NCBI RefSeq assembly: GCF_001421715.1
Contig: NZ_LMKP01000010.1
Coordinates: 1-64,000 of the forward strand
Origin: Sphingomonas sp. Leaf22
Lineage (GTDB): Bacteria; Pseudomonadota; Alphaproteobacteria; Sphingomonadales; Sphingomonadaceae
Direction of reading: 5' to 3'
DNA length: 64,000 nt
How positions within the stretch are numbered: the stretch's first letter is position 1; each line of letters starts with the position of its first letter. Positions 36,394-46,001 of the stretch are shown in pieces. The position numbers and the translations under genes are program-made. The notes under the pieces are model-generated. The model saw only the letters and a list, made by a program, of their open reading frames with translations, ran no database searches and had not been told where the DNA came from.

Positions 36394-37377
36394 ATGACCG
36401 ATCGCTCGCTCGACACCGTTCAGCAGTTGCTTGCCGCCGGTCGCGTGCATCAGGCCGTACAACTGCTGACCCACCATGTCGCGGCGGGGGACGCCGCTGC
36501 GCAGTACCAGATGGCGCTGTGGCACCTGATCGGTTCGCCACTGCCGCGCGATCTGCCAAAGGCCCGCGCGCTGCTGGCGCGGGCGCGCGAAGCCCGGCAC
36601 GGCGATGCGGCCATGTTCGAAATCGCGCTGACCGCGAACGGAAGTGGCGGGACGCCCGACTGGCGCGCCGCCCAGGCGTTGCTCGAACGGGCGGCGGGTT
36701 GGTTGCCGGAAGCATCGGCGCATCGCGCATTGCTGGCCGCCATGGCGATCGGCCCGGATGGGATGCCGACGACGACACCGGTCGGAGAACCGTTTCATCA
36801 GGGCGCGGACGTGCACTATTTTGCGAATTTCGTGACCGAGCAGGAATGCGCGCATATCGCGACGGGTGTGACCGACATCCTGCGTCCAGCACCGGTCGTC
36901 GATCCCGCTACCGGTCGCGCGGTGCTGAACCCCGTCCGCACCTCCGATGCGGCCGTGGTCGGCCCGACGCGCGAGGATCTGGTGGTGCGTGCGATCAATC
37001 TGCGGATCGCGGCGGCATCCGCCACCGATGCGGCGCAGGGCGAGGCGCTGACCGTGCTGCGCTATGCCCCGGGCCAGGAGTTCCGGTTACATTCCGATGC
37101 GATCGCCGGCGCGCGTAATCAGCGGATCGCCACGATGCTGCTGTACCTCAACGACGATTTCGTCGGCGGGGAAACGGTATTCCCCGATCTGGGACTGACG
37201 ATCCGGCCGAAAAGGTGCGATGCGCTGCTGTTCGGCAATGTCGATGCCGACGGGCGGGTCGACCAGCGGATGCGTCACGCCGGGACACCGGTACGATCGG
37301 GAATGAAGTGGCTGGCGACCCGCTGGATTCGCGCGCGGCGCTTCAGCCCGTGGTACGGACCCGATCAGCCGATCTGA
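36394..37377 (+). CDS. SEL1-like repeat plus prolyl-4-hydroxylase-type 2OG-Fe(II) oxygenase
   Basis: 327 residues from the ATG at 36394 (GGAAGAG upstream). The first ~125 residues are helical TPR/SEL1-like repeats (AAQYQMALWHLIG, KARALLARAREARHGDAAMF). The C-terminal half is a P4Hc-type double-stranded beta helix: iron ligands H233 and D235 (RLHSDAI) and H295 (MRHAGTPV), with K305 for 2-oxoglutarate, and TMLLYLNDDFVGGETVFPDL typical of the fold. It would hydroxylate a protein or small molecule in the cytoplasm. Its place just behind a TonB receptor is a recurrent sphingomonad and caulobacter theme. Target unknown. Confidence 0.88.
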   Translation: MTDRSLDTVQQLLAAGRVHQAVQLLTHHVAAGDAAAQYQMALWHLIGSPLPRDLPKARALLARAREARHGDAAMFEIALTANGSGGTPDWRAAQALLERAAGWLPEASAHRALLAAMAIGPDGMPTTTPVGEPFHQGADVHYFANFVTEQECAHIATGVTDILRPAPVVDPATGRAVLNPVRTSDAAVVGPTREDLVVRAINLRIAAASATDAAQGEALTVLRYAPGQEFRLHSDAIAGARNQRIATMLLYLNDDFVGGETVFPDLGLTIRPKRCDALLFGNVDADGRVDQRMRHAGTPVRSGMKWLATRWIRARRFSPWYGPDQPI

Positions 37378-37393
37378 CGGTCCGGTACCGGGT

Positions 37394-37429
37394 CGCCCCG
37401 CCCGTGCCATCGGCGGCACGGGCGGGGCG
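37394..37429. terminator. Bidirectional hairpin between the oxygenase and thiolase genes
   Basis: A perfect 15-bp stem (37394-37408 CGCCCCGCCCGTGCC with 37415-37429) with a 6-base loop lies between two convergent stop codons (37377 and 37442). It probably ends transcription from both sides. Confidence 0.78.
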
Positions 37430-37441
37430 AAGATCAGACGA

Positions 37442-38614
<1,173 letters not shown>

Positions 38615-38643
38615 GGGCAATCCTTCTCCTAAAGGTTCGCGCG

Positions 38644-39696
38644 CTATCTAGTGCGCGAACCGTCGCATAGCCAGTGCGCAAGCGGTTCCCACAGGACGCT
38701 TGGTCCGCGTGATCCGACGATCATGCCGACATGGCCCGCGGGCACGATACGCCGGTCGGGCAGGCCGATCGCGCTGGCGGCGGGAACGATGCGGTCGTCC
38801 GCCGCGACGAATTCGACCATCGGCACAGGATGGTCGGCGGAGGCGATGCGATCGGCGACCTGCCAGCGTCCGGTGCCGGGCAGATCGGCATCGAACAGGT
38901 CGTCGAACAATTCGCGCCCCGCCGCATAGGGCAGCGGCGCGCCGGCATTGGCCCAATCCTCCAGCGCGATGAACGCCTGCGCCTTGGCCGATGCCGGGTC
39001 GAGATCGGCGAAGCCGACATATTTGTCGACGGTGCGCCCCGGATCGAGCTGCCAGAACATCGCCTGAAGGAACTCCATCGGGACGAGGCCCATCCGCTCG
39101 GCGGTCGGCTGCGCCATGGTCCATTGGTCGGCGATGCCGGCGCGGGTCGCATCGTCGAACCCTGTGAAATGCCACGGCGTCGCGATCAGGGCGATGCCCG
39201 CCACCGGCACGAACCCCGCCGTGGCGAGCGCGATCGTCCCGCCAAGGCAATAGCCGACCAGCAACGGCGGTTCGTCCAGCGTCGCGCACAGCCGCGCCGC
39301 CGCCTGCGCATGACGCCCAAGGTCCATCGCACGATCGTCAGGCGCGGGCGTCCCCCAGTCGACCAGCAACACCCGCAGCCCCTGTCCGGCCAGCCAGCGC
39401 AGCAGCGATTTTTCGGGCGACAGGTCGAGGACGAACGGCGGATTGATGAGCGACGGGATCACCACCACCGGACGGCCGGTCCCGCCATAATCGCGCAACC
39501 CGATCCGTCCGTCGTGCGCGACCGCTTCGGCCATCGGCGTGCGCGGCAGGCGCGGCGCGTCCTGATAGGCACGCAGACCGGTCAGCGCGCGGGCGCGACG
39601 GCTAGGGTCGTCGGCGGTTTCGCTGCGCAACATCGAGAGAAACAACGGTAAAGGCCGTGGGCCGTGTTGCGGCGCGGTATCAACCGGTGTAGCCAT
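38644..39696 (-). CDS. PhaC-like alpha/beta hydrolase with a cysteine nucleophile
   Basis: 350 residues from the ATG at 39696. The elbow motif [14 protein letters not shown] has C150 as nucleophile, as in PHA synthases, not the Ser of ordinary lipases. [21 protein letters not shown] and [15 protein letters not shown] match the PhaC core; the acid is D300/D301 (AADDRIVP) and the base H322 (PAGHVGM). It is far shorter than class I PhaC (about 570-600) and close to class III PhaC, whose motif would be GICQGG, and no PhaE partner is present. It could be a PHA synthase-like or depolymerase-like enzyme. It lies between phaA and the divergent phaR. Confidence 0.82.
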   Translation of the reverse strand: MATPVDTAPQHGPRPLPLFLSMLRSETADDPSRRARALTGLRAYQDAPRLPRTPMAEAVAHDGRIGLRDYGGTGRPVVVIPSLINPPFVLDLSPEKSLLRWLAGQGLRVLLVDWGTPAPDDRAMDLGRHAQAAARLCATLDEPPLLVGYCLGGTIALATAGFVPVAGIALIATPWHFTGFDDATRAGIADQWTMAQPTAERMGLVPMEFLQAMFWQLDPGRTVDKYVGFADLDPASAKAQAFIALEDWANAGAPLPYAAGRELFDDLFDADLPGTGRWQVADRIASADHPVPMVEFVAADDRIVPAASAIGLPDRRIVPAGHVGMIVGSRGPSVLWEPLAHWLCDGSRTR

Positions 39697-39724
39697 AGGA
39701 ACATCTTTCGCGCAAGGATTTCGC

Positions 39725-40306
39725 ATGAAGAAGGCAGCGGCCGACGGCAGCCCCGTCATCATCAAGAAATACGCCAATCGTCGGCTCTATAATACCGAGA
39801 CTTCGTCCTACATCACGCTCGAGCATCTGGCAGCGATGACGCGCGAGCATCGCGATTTCAAGGTCGTCGATGCGAAGACCGACGACGACATCACCCATAA
39901 CGTGCTGACGCAGATCATTATGGAGGAGGAGAGCCGGGGGCAGACGCTGTTGCCGGTCAGCTTCCTGCGTCAACTCATCACCTTGTACGGCGATTCGATG
40001 CAGGCGATGGTGCCGGGGTATCTGGAGGCGTCGATGGACAGCTTCCGCCGGAATCAGGAACAGTTCAAGACCGCGGTCGAGGGTGCCTTCGCCCATTCGC
40101 CCTTCGCGGAAATCGCCAAGCGCAACCTCGCCATGTTCGAAGCGGCGGCGCATGCGTTCAAGCCGGGTACTCCCGGTGCGCCCGGTACCCCCGGCGCAAC
40201 CACGCCCGCGACCAACACGACCGAAACGCCGGTCAAGGTCGATGAAATGGCCGCCCTGCGCGCCGAACTTGCCCGCTTGCAGGACAAGGTCGACAAGCTG
40301 GGATGA
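39725..40306 (+). CDS. phaR: Polyhydroxyalkanoate synthesis repressor PhaR
   Basis: 193 residues. The N-terminal PHB accumulation regulatory domain is clear (IIKKYANRRLYNTETSSYIT, LEHLAAMTREHRDFKVVDAK), followed by TQIIMEEESRGQTLLPVSFLRQLI. PhaR binds DNA and PHA granules and represses phasin and PHA genes when no polymer is present. The C-terminus has a Gly-Thr-Pro-rich repeat (PGTPGAPGTPGA) and a short coiled coil (MAALRAELARLQDKVDKLG). It is divergent from the PhaC-like gene with 28 bases between starts, so autoregulation and control of that gene could share one site. Confidence 0.95.
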   Translation: MKKAAADGSPVIIKKYANRRLYNTETSSYITLEHLAAMTREHRDFKVVDAKTDDDITHNVLTQIIMEEESRGQTLLPVSFLRQLITLYGDSMQAMVPGYLEASMDSFRRNQEQFKTAVEGAFAHSPFAEIAKRNLAMFEAAAHAFKPGTPGAPGTPGATTPATNTTETPVKVDEMAALRAELARLQDKVDKLG

Positions 40307-40339
40307 GCGGGCGGGGGTGCCGTTCGGTGCCCCGCCCGC
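40307..40339 (+). terminator. GC-rich hairpin directly after phaR
   Basis: A 10-bp stem (40307-40316 GCGGGCGGGG with 40330-40339) starts at the base after the phaR stop. The inner part can pair further (GTGCC against GGTGC, imperfect). There is no T tract. Confidence 0.6.
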
Positions 40340-40492
40340 GCAGTCGGGTTCGAACTTGTCGGGAAGCGTCCGCCAAGAACGGCTACCCTGCGAAACCCCG
40401 TTCCCGGTGCGCGCGCGGTACGTCGTCCGATCGCGGCTCGAACCGGACCGAACGGCAGGGGGGAGGGCGATACGGCCCTCACCCCATGGACG

Positions 40493-41293
40493 TTACTTCG
40501 GCTTGACGAAGCGCAGCGTCATTCGGTCGCTTTCGCCGATCGCGGCATATCTGGCGCGGTCGACGTCCTTCAATCGATAGGTCGGCGGCAACGTCCACAC
40601 GCCTTGCGGCCAGTCGGCGGTATCCCTCGGGTTGGCGTTCACGTTCGATTTGCCGGCCAGCCTGAACCCGGCCTTCGTTGCAAAGGCGATGACCGAGCTT
40701 TCCTTCATATATCCCGATTTCTCTTCGGCGGCGGCGTCGCGTCGCTCGGGCAGGCGGTGCTCGACCACGCCCAGCACGCCGCCGGGCTTCAGCATCCGGA
40801 ACATCGCGTCGAACGCCGCCTGCGCCTGATCGGCCCCGCCGAAGCGCCAGTTGTGGACGTTGCGGAACGTCAACACCTTGTCGGCGACGCCGTCCGCCAC
40901 GCCGGCCTGTCCGGCATCGGCGGGGAAGGCCATCGTCTGCACCTTGCCGAACGCGGTCGCATCGCGCGCTTGCAGTTTCGCCACCATCTCGGCGGTGCGC
41001 GGCAAGGGGCCGGCGGCAACATACCGGCCCTTTTCGCGCAGCATCGGTGCCAGGATTTCGGTGTACCAGCCATTGCCCGGCCAGATTTCGACGACCGTGT
41101 CGGTCGGCTTCACCCCGAAAAACGCCAGCGTCTCGGCCGGATGGCGATAGCGGTCGCGTGCCGTATTCGCCGGATCGCGCAGCGGCGATGCGACCGCGGC
41201 GGCCAGCGGGCCGCGCGGGGCCTGCGCCGGGGCGGGGGTCAGCGCGACCAGCGCGGTACTTAGGACTGGCAGGAACAGGGCGGTTCGACGCAT
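40493..41293 (-). CDS. Predicted exported SAM-dependent methyltransferase (COG4798-like)
   Basis: 266 residues. The N-terminus RRTALFLPVLSTALVALTPA followed by PAQA is a clear signal peptide (cleavage at about 24). The mature part has class I methyltransferase motifs: DTVVEIWPGNGWYTEILAPML (motif I), VLTFRNVHNW, and FRMLKPGGVLGVVEHRLP (post-motif). Homologues with signal peptides are common in Proteobacteria. SAM is not normally available in the periplasm, so the real activity is unclear. It is divergent from the small membrane protein at 41320. Confidence 0.85.
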   Translation of the reverse strand: MRRTALFLPVLSTALVALTPAPAQAPRGPLAAAVASPLRDPANTARDRYRHPAETLAFFGVKPTDTVVEIWPGNGWYTEILAPMLREKGRYVAAGPLPRTAEMVAKLQARDATAFGKVQTMAFPADAGQAGVADGVADKVLTFRNVHNWRFGGADQAQAAFDAMFRMLKPGGVLGVVEHRLPERRDAAAEEKSGYMKESSVIAFATKAGFRLAGKSNVNANPRDTADWPQGVWTLPPTYRLKDVDRARYAAIGESDRMTLRFVKPK

Positions 41294-41319
41294 GGGAAAA
41301 CTCCTGACGGGAGGAACGG

Positions 41320-41511
41320 GTGGACGACGCACACAGGCTGTTATGGACGATCGCGGGCGTGGCGGCGATGCTCTTTGCGGTGTCGGTGCTAGCGGAACGT
41401 CGCCGTACCCTGCGCCGCGACCCCGATCGCGTCGGCTGGATGCCATGGACGCTGGTCCAGTTGATCGCGGTGCTGCTGGCGGTGTTCAGCGTCGCGATGG
41501 CCCTGAAATAG
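41320..41511 (+). CDS. Small two-helix membrane protein
   Basis: 63 residues starting with GTG at 41320, preceded by GGGAGG at a good distance (41309-41314), which supports real translation. Two transmembrane helices are visible: about 7-25 (LLWTIAGVAAMLFAVSVLAE) and about 43-61 (WTLVQLIAVLLAVFSVAMAL), separated by a basic loop (RRRTLRRDPDR). The positive loop would face the cytoplasm. No family is recognised. Confidence 0.7.
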   Translation: MDDAHRLLWTIAGVAAMLFAVSVLAERRRTLRRDPDRVGWMPWTLVQLIAVLLAVFSVAMALK

Positions 41512-41572
41512 CGCGCGATATCCGGCCGGCGGAAGCCGGGCAAGGCACGCTGGGCACCCCCGCTGCCACCGC

Positions 41573-42742
41573 TCAATAGAAGCGGGCCAGCGTCAGCGTC
41601 CGGGCCGCGCCGTCGCACATCGTCAGCCGCACGACCCGTCCCGGTGCATCGGTGCCCCAGCGGACGTCGACGCCGCCATTGGCCGTCAGCGCCACGGCCT
41701 GTCCATCGACCTGACAGATCAGGTCGTCGGCCTTCCACCCCGCCTTCGCCGCCGGGCCGCCGGCCATGACGTGCAGCACGCGCAGCCGCGCCCGGTCGTA
41801 CCCCAGCAGCAGGCCGCTGGTCGATTTGAGCGGCGCGGGCGGGGCGTCGGGGTTCGGCGACAACAGCATCTGCCCCGCGCCGGGATCGAGCAGCACGCGG
41901 TAGCGCAGCAACAGCCCGGTGCCGACCCGCCCGACGACGCGGACCTGTTTGGCAAAGCCGCCATCCGCCTCGATCCGCACTTCGATCGGCCCGGTCGGCT
42001 GCCCGCCCAGCGACACTGCATCGGTGACGGTCAGCCCGGCATCGACCACCCCGCCCGCGCCATAGGCGATCGTCGACGTGACCTGCGCGCCCCTGATCGC
42101 GGCCGTGCGCCATGCGCTCCGCGCAATGCTGAGCGCGCCGCCATCGCCGGTATCGATCAGCAGCGGGCGGAGGCGCGTCTTCGCCAGCATCGCCTGCGTC
42201 AGATACAGGCCGCTGCCCGACTGGACCGACAGCGGCACGCGGGTGCCGGTGAACGGCATCCGTCCGCTCGGCAACAGGCGGAACCGGCGGTTGGCGAAAT
42301 CGATGTCGAGCGCATGCGGAGAGATCAGGTCGGTGCCGACCAGCACATCGGCATCGCCCGAGGCGCTGGCGAGCAGTTTGGGCAGGTCGATCACCGCCAC
42401 CCGTCCGCCGCTGCGGTCGAGCGCGCCGAACGCGACCGACTTGGTCGCCGCCCAGTCGACGCGGATCGAACCGCCCAGCGCCACGCCCGCCGCCGCGCCC
42501 TGCGGATCGATGGTCAGCTTCGCACGGCGGGCGAAGTCGCGGCTGACCGCCGAATGGTTGAGCCCGGTGTCGAGCAGCGCCTGCGCCGCGACCCCGTCGA
42601 CGGTCATCGCGAACCGCAGATGGTTGGCGGTGGTCAAAGTGAAGGGCACCCAGCGCGCCTCGGCATCGGCGGACAGCGTGCCCTGCGCACGGGCGATGGC
42701 GGGCGCGCACAGCAGCAGCGCGAGGATCAGGCGGAGCAACAC
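41573..42742 (-). CDS. Retropepsin-like aspartyl protease with PDZ domain
   Basis: 389 residues from a GTG at 42742. A signal peptide (LLRLILALLLCAPAIARAQ) is followed by two aspartyl protease half-domains, each with a DTG triad: D58 in ALLDTGLNHS and about D196 in LLIDTGDGGA. A PDZ-like domain closes the protein (LRVLHVMAGGPAAKAGWKAD, DLICQVDGQAV). It should act in the periplasm; targets are unknown. It follows cpaF on the same strand by 32 bases. The TTG right after the GTG is an alternative start. Confidence 0.88.
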   Translation of the reverse strand: MLLRLILALLLCAPAIARAQGTLSADAEARWVPFTLTTANHLRFAMTVDGVAAQALLDTGLNHSAVSRDFARRAKLTIDPQGAAAGVALGGSIRVDWAATKSVAFGALDRSGGRVAVIDLPKLLASASGDADVLVGTDLISPHALDIDFANRRFRLLPSGRMPFTGTRVPLSVQSGSGLYLTQAMLAKTRLRPLLIDTGDGGALSIARSAWRTAAIRGAQVTSTIAYGAGGVVDAGLTVTDAVSLGGQPTGPIEVRIEADGGFAKQVRVVGRVGTGLLLRYRVLLDPGAGQMLLSPNPDAPPAPLKSTSGLLLGYDRARLRVLHVMAGGPAAKAGWKADDLICQVDGQAVALTANGGVDVRWGTDAPGRVVRLTMCDGAARTLTLARFY

Positions 42743-42774
42743 CGCCCGGATGTAGGGCGACGGTCGCGCAAGTG

Positions 42775-44331
42775 CTACAGGCAGGCCTCCAGCAGCGCCT
42801 GATCGAAGCCATATTGCCGCGCCTTGTCGAGCGTATAGGGGCGCATCCCCATCGATCGATATTCACCGATGATCTTGCCGTCGGCGCTTTCGTCGAGATA
42901 CTCGAACTTGAACAGCTCCTGCGTCACGATCACCGGCCCTTCCATCCCGATCACCTCGGTGATGTTGGTGACGCGCCGCGAACCGTCGCGCAGGCGCTTG
43001 ACCTGTACGATCAGGTCGACCGAGTCGGCGATCTGGCGGCTGATCGCTTCCTTCGGCACCTTGATGTCCGACATCATCACCATGTTCTCCATCCGCGCGA
43101 GGCATTCGCGCGGGGAGTTGGCGTGGAGCGTCGCCATCGATCCGTCGTGACCGGTGTTCATCGCCGCGAGCAGGTCGAAACACTCGCTGCCACGGATTTC
43201 GCCGAGGATGATCCGGTCCGGGCGCATACGCAGCGCGTTCTTCACCAGATCGCGGATGGTGATCTCGCCTTGCCCCTCGAGGTTGGGCGGGCGGGTCTCC
43301 AGCGGCAGCCAGTGCGGCTGTTGCAGCCGCAATTCGGCGGCATCCTCGATCGTCAGCACGCGCTCGCCGGGGTCGATCATCTTCGACAGGGCGTTGAGCA
43401 TGGTGGTCTTGCCCGATCCGGTGCCGCCCGAGATCACGACGTTGAACCGGCTGGCGCCTGCGACCTTCAGCGTGGTCGCCATTTCCTTGCTCATCGATCC
43501 GAAGCCCGACATCATGTCGATGGTGATCGGTTTCGCCGAGAATTTCCGGATCGAGATCGCGGTGCCCTTCAGGCTCAGCGGCGGCACGATCACGTTGACG
43601 CGGCTGCCGTCCTTCAGCCGCGCATCGGCCAGCGGCGTCGTCTGGTCGACGCGCCGCCCGACCGAGTTGCAGATGCGCTGCGCGATCTGGAACAGATGCT
43701 CTTCGTCGCGAAACGCGATATTGGCCAGCTCCAGCTTGCCTTTGCGCTCGACGAACGTCTGTTCCGGTCCGTTGACCATGATGTCGCTGATCGCCGGGTC
43801 CGCCAGCAATTCCTCAAGCGGTCCAAGGCCGAGCAACTCGTCGACCAGCACCTTTTCCAGCGCGAACTGCTCGCGCCGGTTCAGCGTCAGCTTCAATTCG
43901 GCCAACACCTCCCCGACGATCGGCCGGAATTCCTCGGCCAGCTCGTCCTTGTTGAGCGTCGCGGCGGCTTCGGGATCGACGCGTTCGAGCAGGCGCGGCA
44001 ACACCTGTTCCTTGATCCGGTGGATCGAGGATTCGAACCCCTCGACGCGGCTGTTGCCGGCCTCGCCCGACAATGCCTGCCGGTCGGCAAGCCGCTGCAT
44101 CGCATCGCCCACTCCCTGTGGCAGGCTGCCTGCCTGTTCGCCGGGCATCGGTGCGAAATCGTCGCCCGACAGCGGTATCTGGGTCAGCGGTGGAAATTGC
44201 GAGCCCATGTCGATATCGGCGGCGCGCGCCGGTCCCGATCCCTGCATCGGCCGCGCCACCCCGAAGGACGGCCTGCCGCCGCCCGCTCCGCCCATGCCGC
44301 TCCGCCGCCCGAATGCGTTCACGCTCGCCAC
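42775..44331 (-). CDS. CpaF family pilus/secretion ATPase
   Basis: 518 residues. The N-terminal ~90 residues are Gly/Pro-rich and variable. The core has Walker A 302-309 (GGTGSGKT), Asp box and Walker B with E378 (IILGEIRG), and the His box AMNTGHDGSMATLHANSPRE, all typical of CpaF/TadA ATPases that power Flp/Tad pili. GTG at 44331 is the listed start; another GTG three codons later has GGCGAG upstream. No other cpa/tad genes are in the window, so this copy is either an orphan paralogue or works with components encoded elsewhere. Confidence 0.93.
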   Translation of the reverse strand: MASVNAFGRRSGMGGAGGGRPSFGVARPMQGSGPARAADIDMGSQFPPLTQIPLSGDDFAPMPGEQAGSLPQGVGDAMQRLADRQALSGEAGNSRVEGFESSIHRIKEQVLPRLLERVDPEAAATLNKDELAEEFRPIVGEVLAELKLTLNRREQFALEKVLVDELLGLGPLEELLADPAISDIMVNGPEQTFVERKGKLELANIAFRDEEHLFQIAQRICNSVGRRVDQTTPLADARLKDGSRVNVIVPPLSLKGTAISIRKFSAKPITIDMMSGFGSMSKEMATTLKVAGASRFNVVISGGTGSGKTTMLNALSKMIDPGERVLTIEDAAELRLQQPHWLPLETRPPNLEGQGEITIRDLVKNALRMRPDRIILGEIRGSECFDLLAAMNTGHDGSMATLHANSPRECLARMENMVMMSDIKVPKEAISRQIADSVDLIVQVKRLRDGSRRVTNITEVIGMEGPVIVTQELFKFEYLDESADGKIIGEYRSMGMRPYTLDKARQYGFDQALLEACL

Positions 44332-44480
44332 CCCATTGATTCTCAGACGACAGGCTAGGGGGGAAGCTTTTACAATTGCCTAAGCATGTCCGGAACGGCT
44401 GATGCGCGAAGGGCGAGGCATGTCACCATGCCCCGCCTGACAACGGTTTGATCGAGGATGCGCCGGCCGCTGCCTCCGTC

Positions 44481-44573
44481 GTCATTCCCGCGAAGGCGGG
44501 AATCCATACACCCGACGTCTGCGGATACTACCGGGCGTCGGCGGTAATGGGTTCCCGCCTGCGCGGGAACGAC
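44481..44573. repeat. Inverted pair of REP-like palindromes, family B
   Basis: Unit 1 (44481-44507, GTCATTCCCGCGAAGGCGGG) and the reversed unit 2 (44547-44573, GGTTCCCGCCTGCGCGGGAA core) lie just beyond the lpdA stop. Unit 2 has the CCTGCGCGGG core of family A inside a family B frame, so the two families look related. Confidence 0.82.
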
Positions 44574-44583
44574 GAAGGATGGT

Positions 44584-45984
44584 TCAGATGTGGATCGGCT
44601 TGCCCTGCACCGCCATCGCCGCTTCCTTGAGCGCCTCGGCATGGGTCGGGTGTGCGTGGCAGGTATAGGCGATGTCTTCGCTGGTCGCGCCGAATTCCAT
44701 CGCCTGTGCCGCCTGCGCGATCATCGTGCCGGCCAGCGACGAGACGATCCACACGCCGACGACGCGGTCGGTCTTGGCGTCCGCAATGACCTTCACGAAG
44801 CCGTCGGTGTCGCGGTTGGTCTTGGCGCGGCTGTTGGCGGCGAACGGGAACTTGCCGATCTTCACCTCGCCCTTTTCCTTGGCGGCTTCCTCGGTCAGGC
44901 CGACGCCGGCGATTTCGGGCATGGTATAGACGACCGACGGGATGACGTCATGGTTCACGATGCCGGTCTGGCCGGCGATGAACTCGGCGACCGCAACGCC
45001 CTCGTCCTCGGCCTTGTGCGCCAGCATCGGTCCGTGGACCACGTCGCCGATCGCCCAGATGCCGTCGACCTTGGTGCGGAATTCGTCGTCGATATCGACC
45101 TGCCCGCGCTGGTTGACCGACAGGCCGGCCTTGTCGAGCGCCAGATGTTCCGTGTTGGCGCGACGACCGATCGACACGAGCACGGCGTCGGCGGTGATCG
45201 TCGTCGCTTCGCCGCCGGCGGCAGGTTCGACCGTCAGCGTCGCGGTGCCGCCGTCGACCGATGCGCCGGTGACCTTGGTCGAGGTCTTCAGGTCGAAGCC
45301 CTGCTTCTTGAACAGCTTGGTCGATTCCTTGCGGACCTCGCCGTCGAAGCCGGGCAGGATCTGGTCGGCATATTCGACCACGGTGACCTTCGCCCCCAGG
45401 CGACGCCATACGCTGCCCAGCTCCAGCCCGATCACGCCGCCGCCGATCACGACCAGATGCTCGGGCACCTTGGGCAGTGCGAGGGCACCGGTTGAATCGA
45501 CGATGATCGCCGCGTCGTTGTCGACCGCCACGCCCGGCAGCGGGGTAACGCTCGACCCGGTGGCGATGACGATGTCGCGCGCGGTGACGGTGCGATCGCC
45601 GATCTTCACGCTATGGTCGTTCTCGAACGACGCATAGCCCTTCAGCCATTCGACCTTGTTCTTCTTGAACAGATATTCGATGCCGCCGGTCAGCTCGCCG
45701 ACCGCCTTGGCCTTTTCGGCGTGCATCTGGTCGAGGTTCAGCGTCGCGCCCTGAATCTCGACGCCGAACTTGGCGAGGTGGCCGCCGGTGGCCTCCTCAT
45801 ACAGTTCGGACGCATGCAATAGCGCCTTGGACGGAATGCACCCGACGTTCAGGCAGGTACCGCCCAGCGTCTCGCGCCCTTCGGCGCACGCGGTCTTCAG
45901 CCCGAGCTGCGCCGCGCGGATCGCCGCGACATAGCCGCCGGGGCCGGCACCGATCACGAGAACATCGAAGTCATAGTCAGCCAT
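44584..45984 (-). CDS. lpdA: Dihydrolipoyl dehydrogenase (E3)
   Basis: 466 residues from the ATG at 45984. E3 reoxidises dihydrolipoamide of the 2-oxoglutarate (and possibly pyruvate) dehydrogenase complex with FAD and NAD. The FAD loop is VLVIGAGPGGYVAAIRAAQ, the redox disulfide C44/C49 is in GGTCLNVGCIPSK, the NAD loop is VVIGGGVIGLELGSVW, and H445/E450 in HPTHAEAL form the proton relay. It closes the sucD-sucA-odhB-DUF1877-lpdA operon, so it is probably the dedicated E3 of 2-oxoglutarate dehydrogenase. Confidence 0.97.
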   Translation of the reverse strand: MADYDFDVLVIGAGPGGYVAAIRAAQLGLKTACAEGRETLGGTCLNVGCIPSKALLHASELYEEATGGHLAKFGVEIQGATLNLDQMHAEKAKAVGELTGGIEYLFKKNKVEWLKGYASFENDHSVKIGDRTVTARDIVIATGSSVTPLPGVAVDNDAAIIVDSTGALALPKVPEHLVVIGGGVIGLELGSVWRRLGAKVTVVEYADQILPGFDGEVRKESTKLFKKQGFDLKTSTKVTGASVDGGTATLTVEPAAGGEATTITADAVLVSIGRRANTEHLALDKAGLSVNQRGQVDIDDEFRTKVDGIWAIGDVVHGPMLAHKAEDEGVAVAEFIAGQTGIVNHDVIPSVVYTMPEIAGVGLTEEAAKEKGEVKIGKFPFAANSRAKTNRDTDGFVKVIADAKTDRVVGVWIVSSLAGTMIAQAAQAMEFGATSEDIAYTCHAHPTHAEALKEAAMAVQGKPIHI

Positions 45985-46001
45985 TGGTCTTACATCCCGT
46001 C

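Noticed and set aside
34146..36416. A 756-codon open frame antisense to the TonB-dependent receptor
   Set aside because: Composition is that of a reverse-strand shadow, and the receptor frame has signal peptide, plug and barrel motifs throughout.
40165..40200. Tandem Gly-Thr-Pro repeat inside phaR
   Set aside because: A short low-complexity linker within the variable C-terminal half of PhaR; not a separate element.
40345..40360. tRNA-like TTCGAA stretch after phaR
   Set aside because: The surrounding bases do not fold into acceptor, D or anticodon arms.
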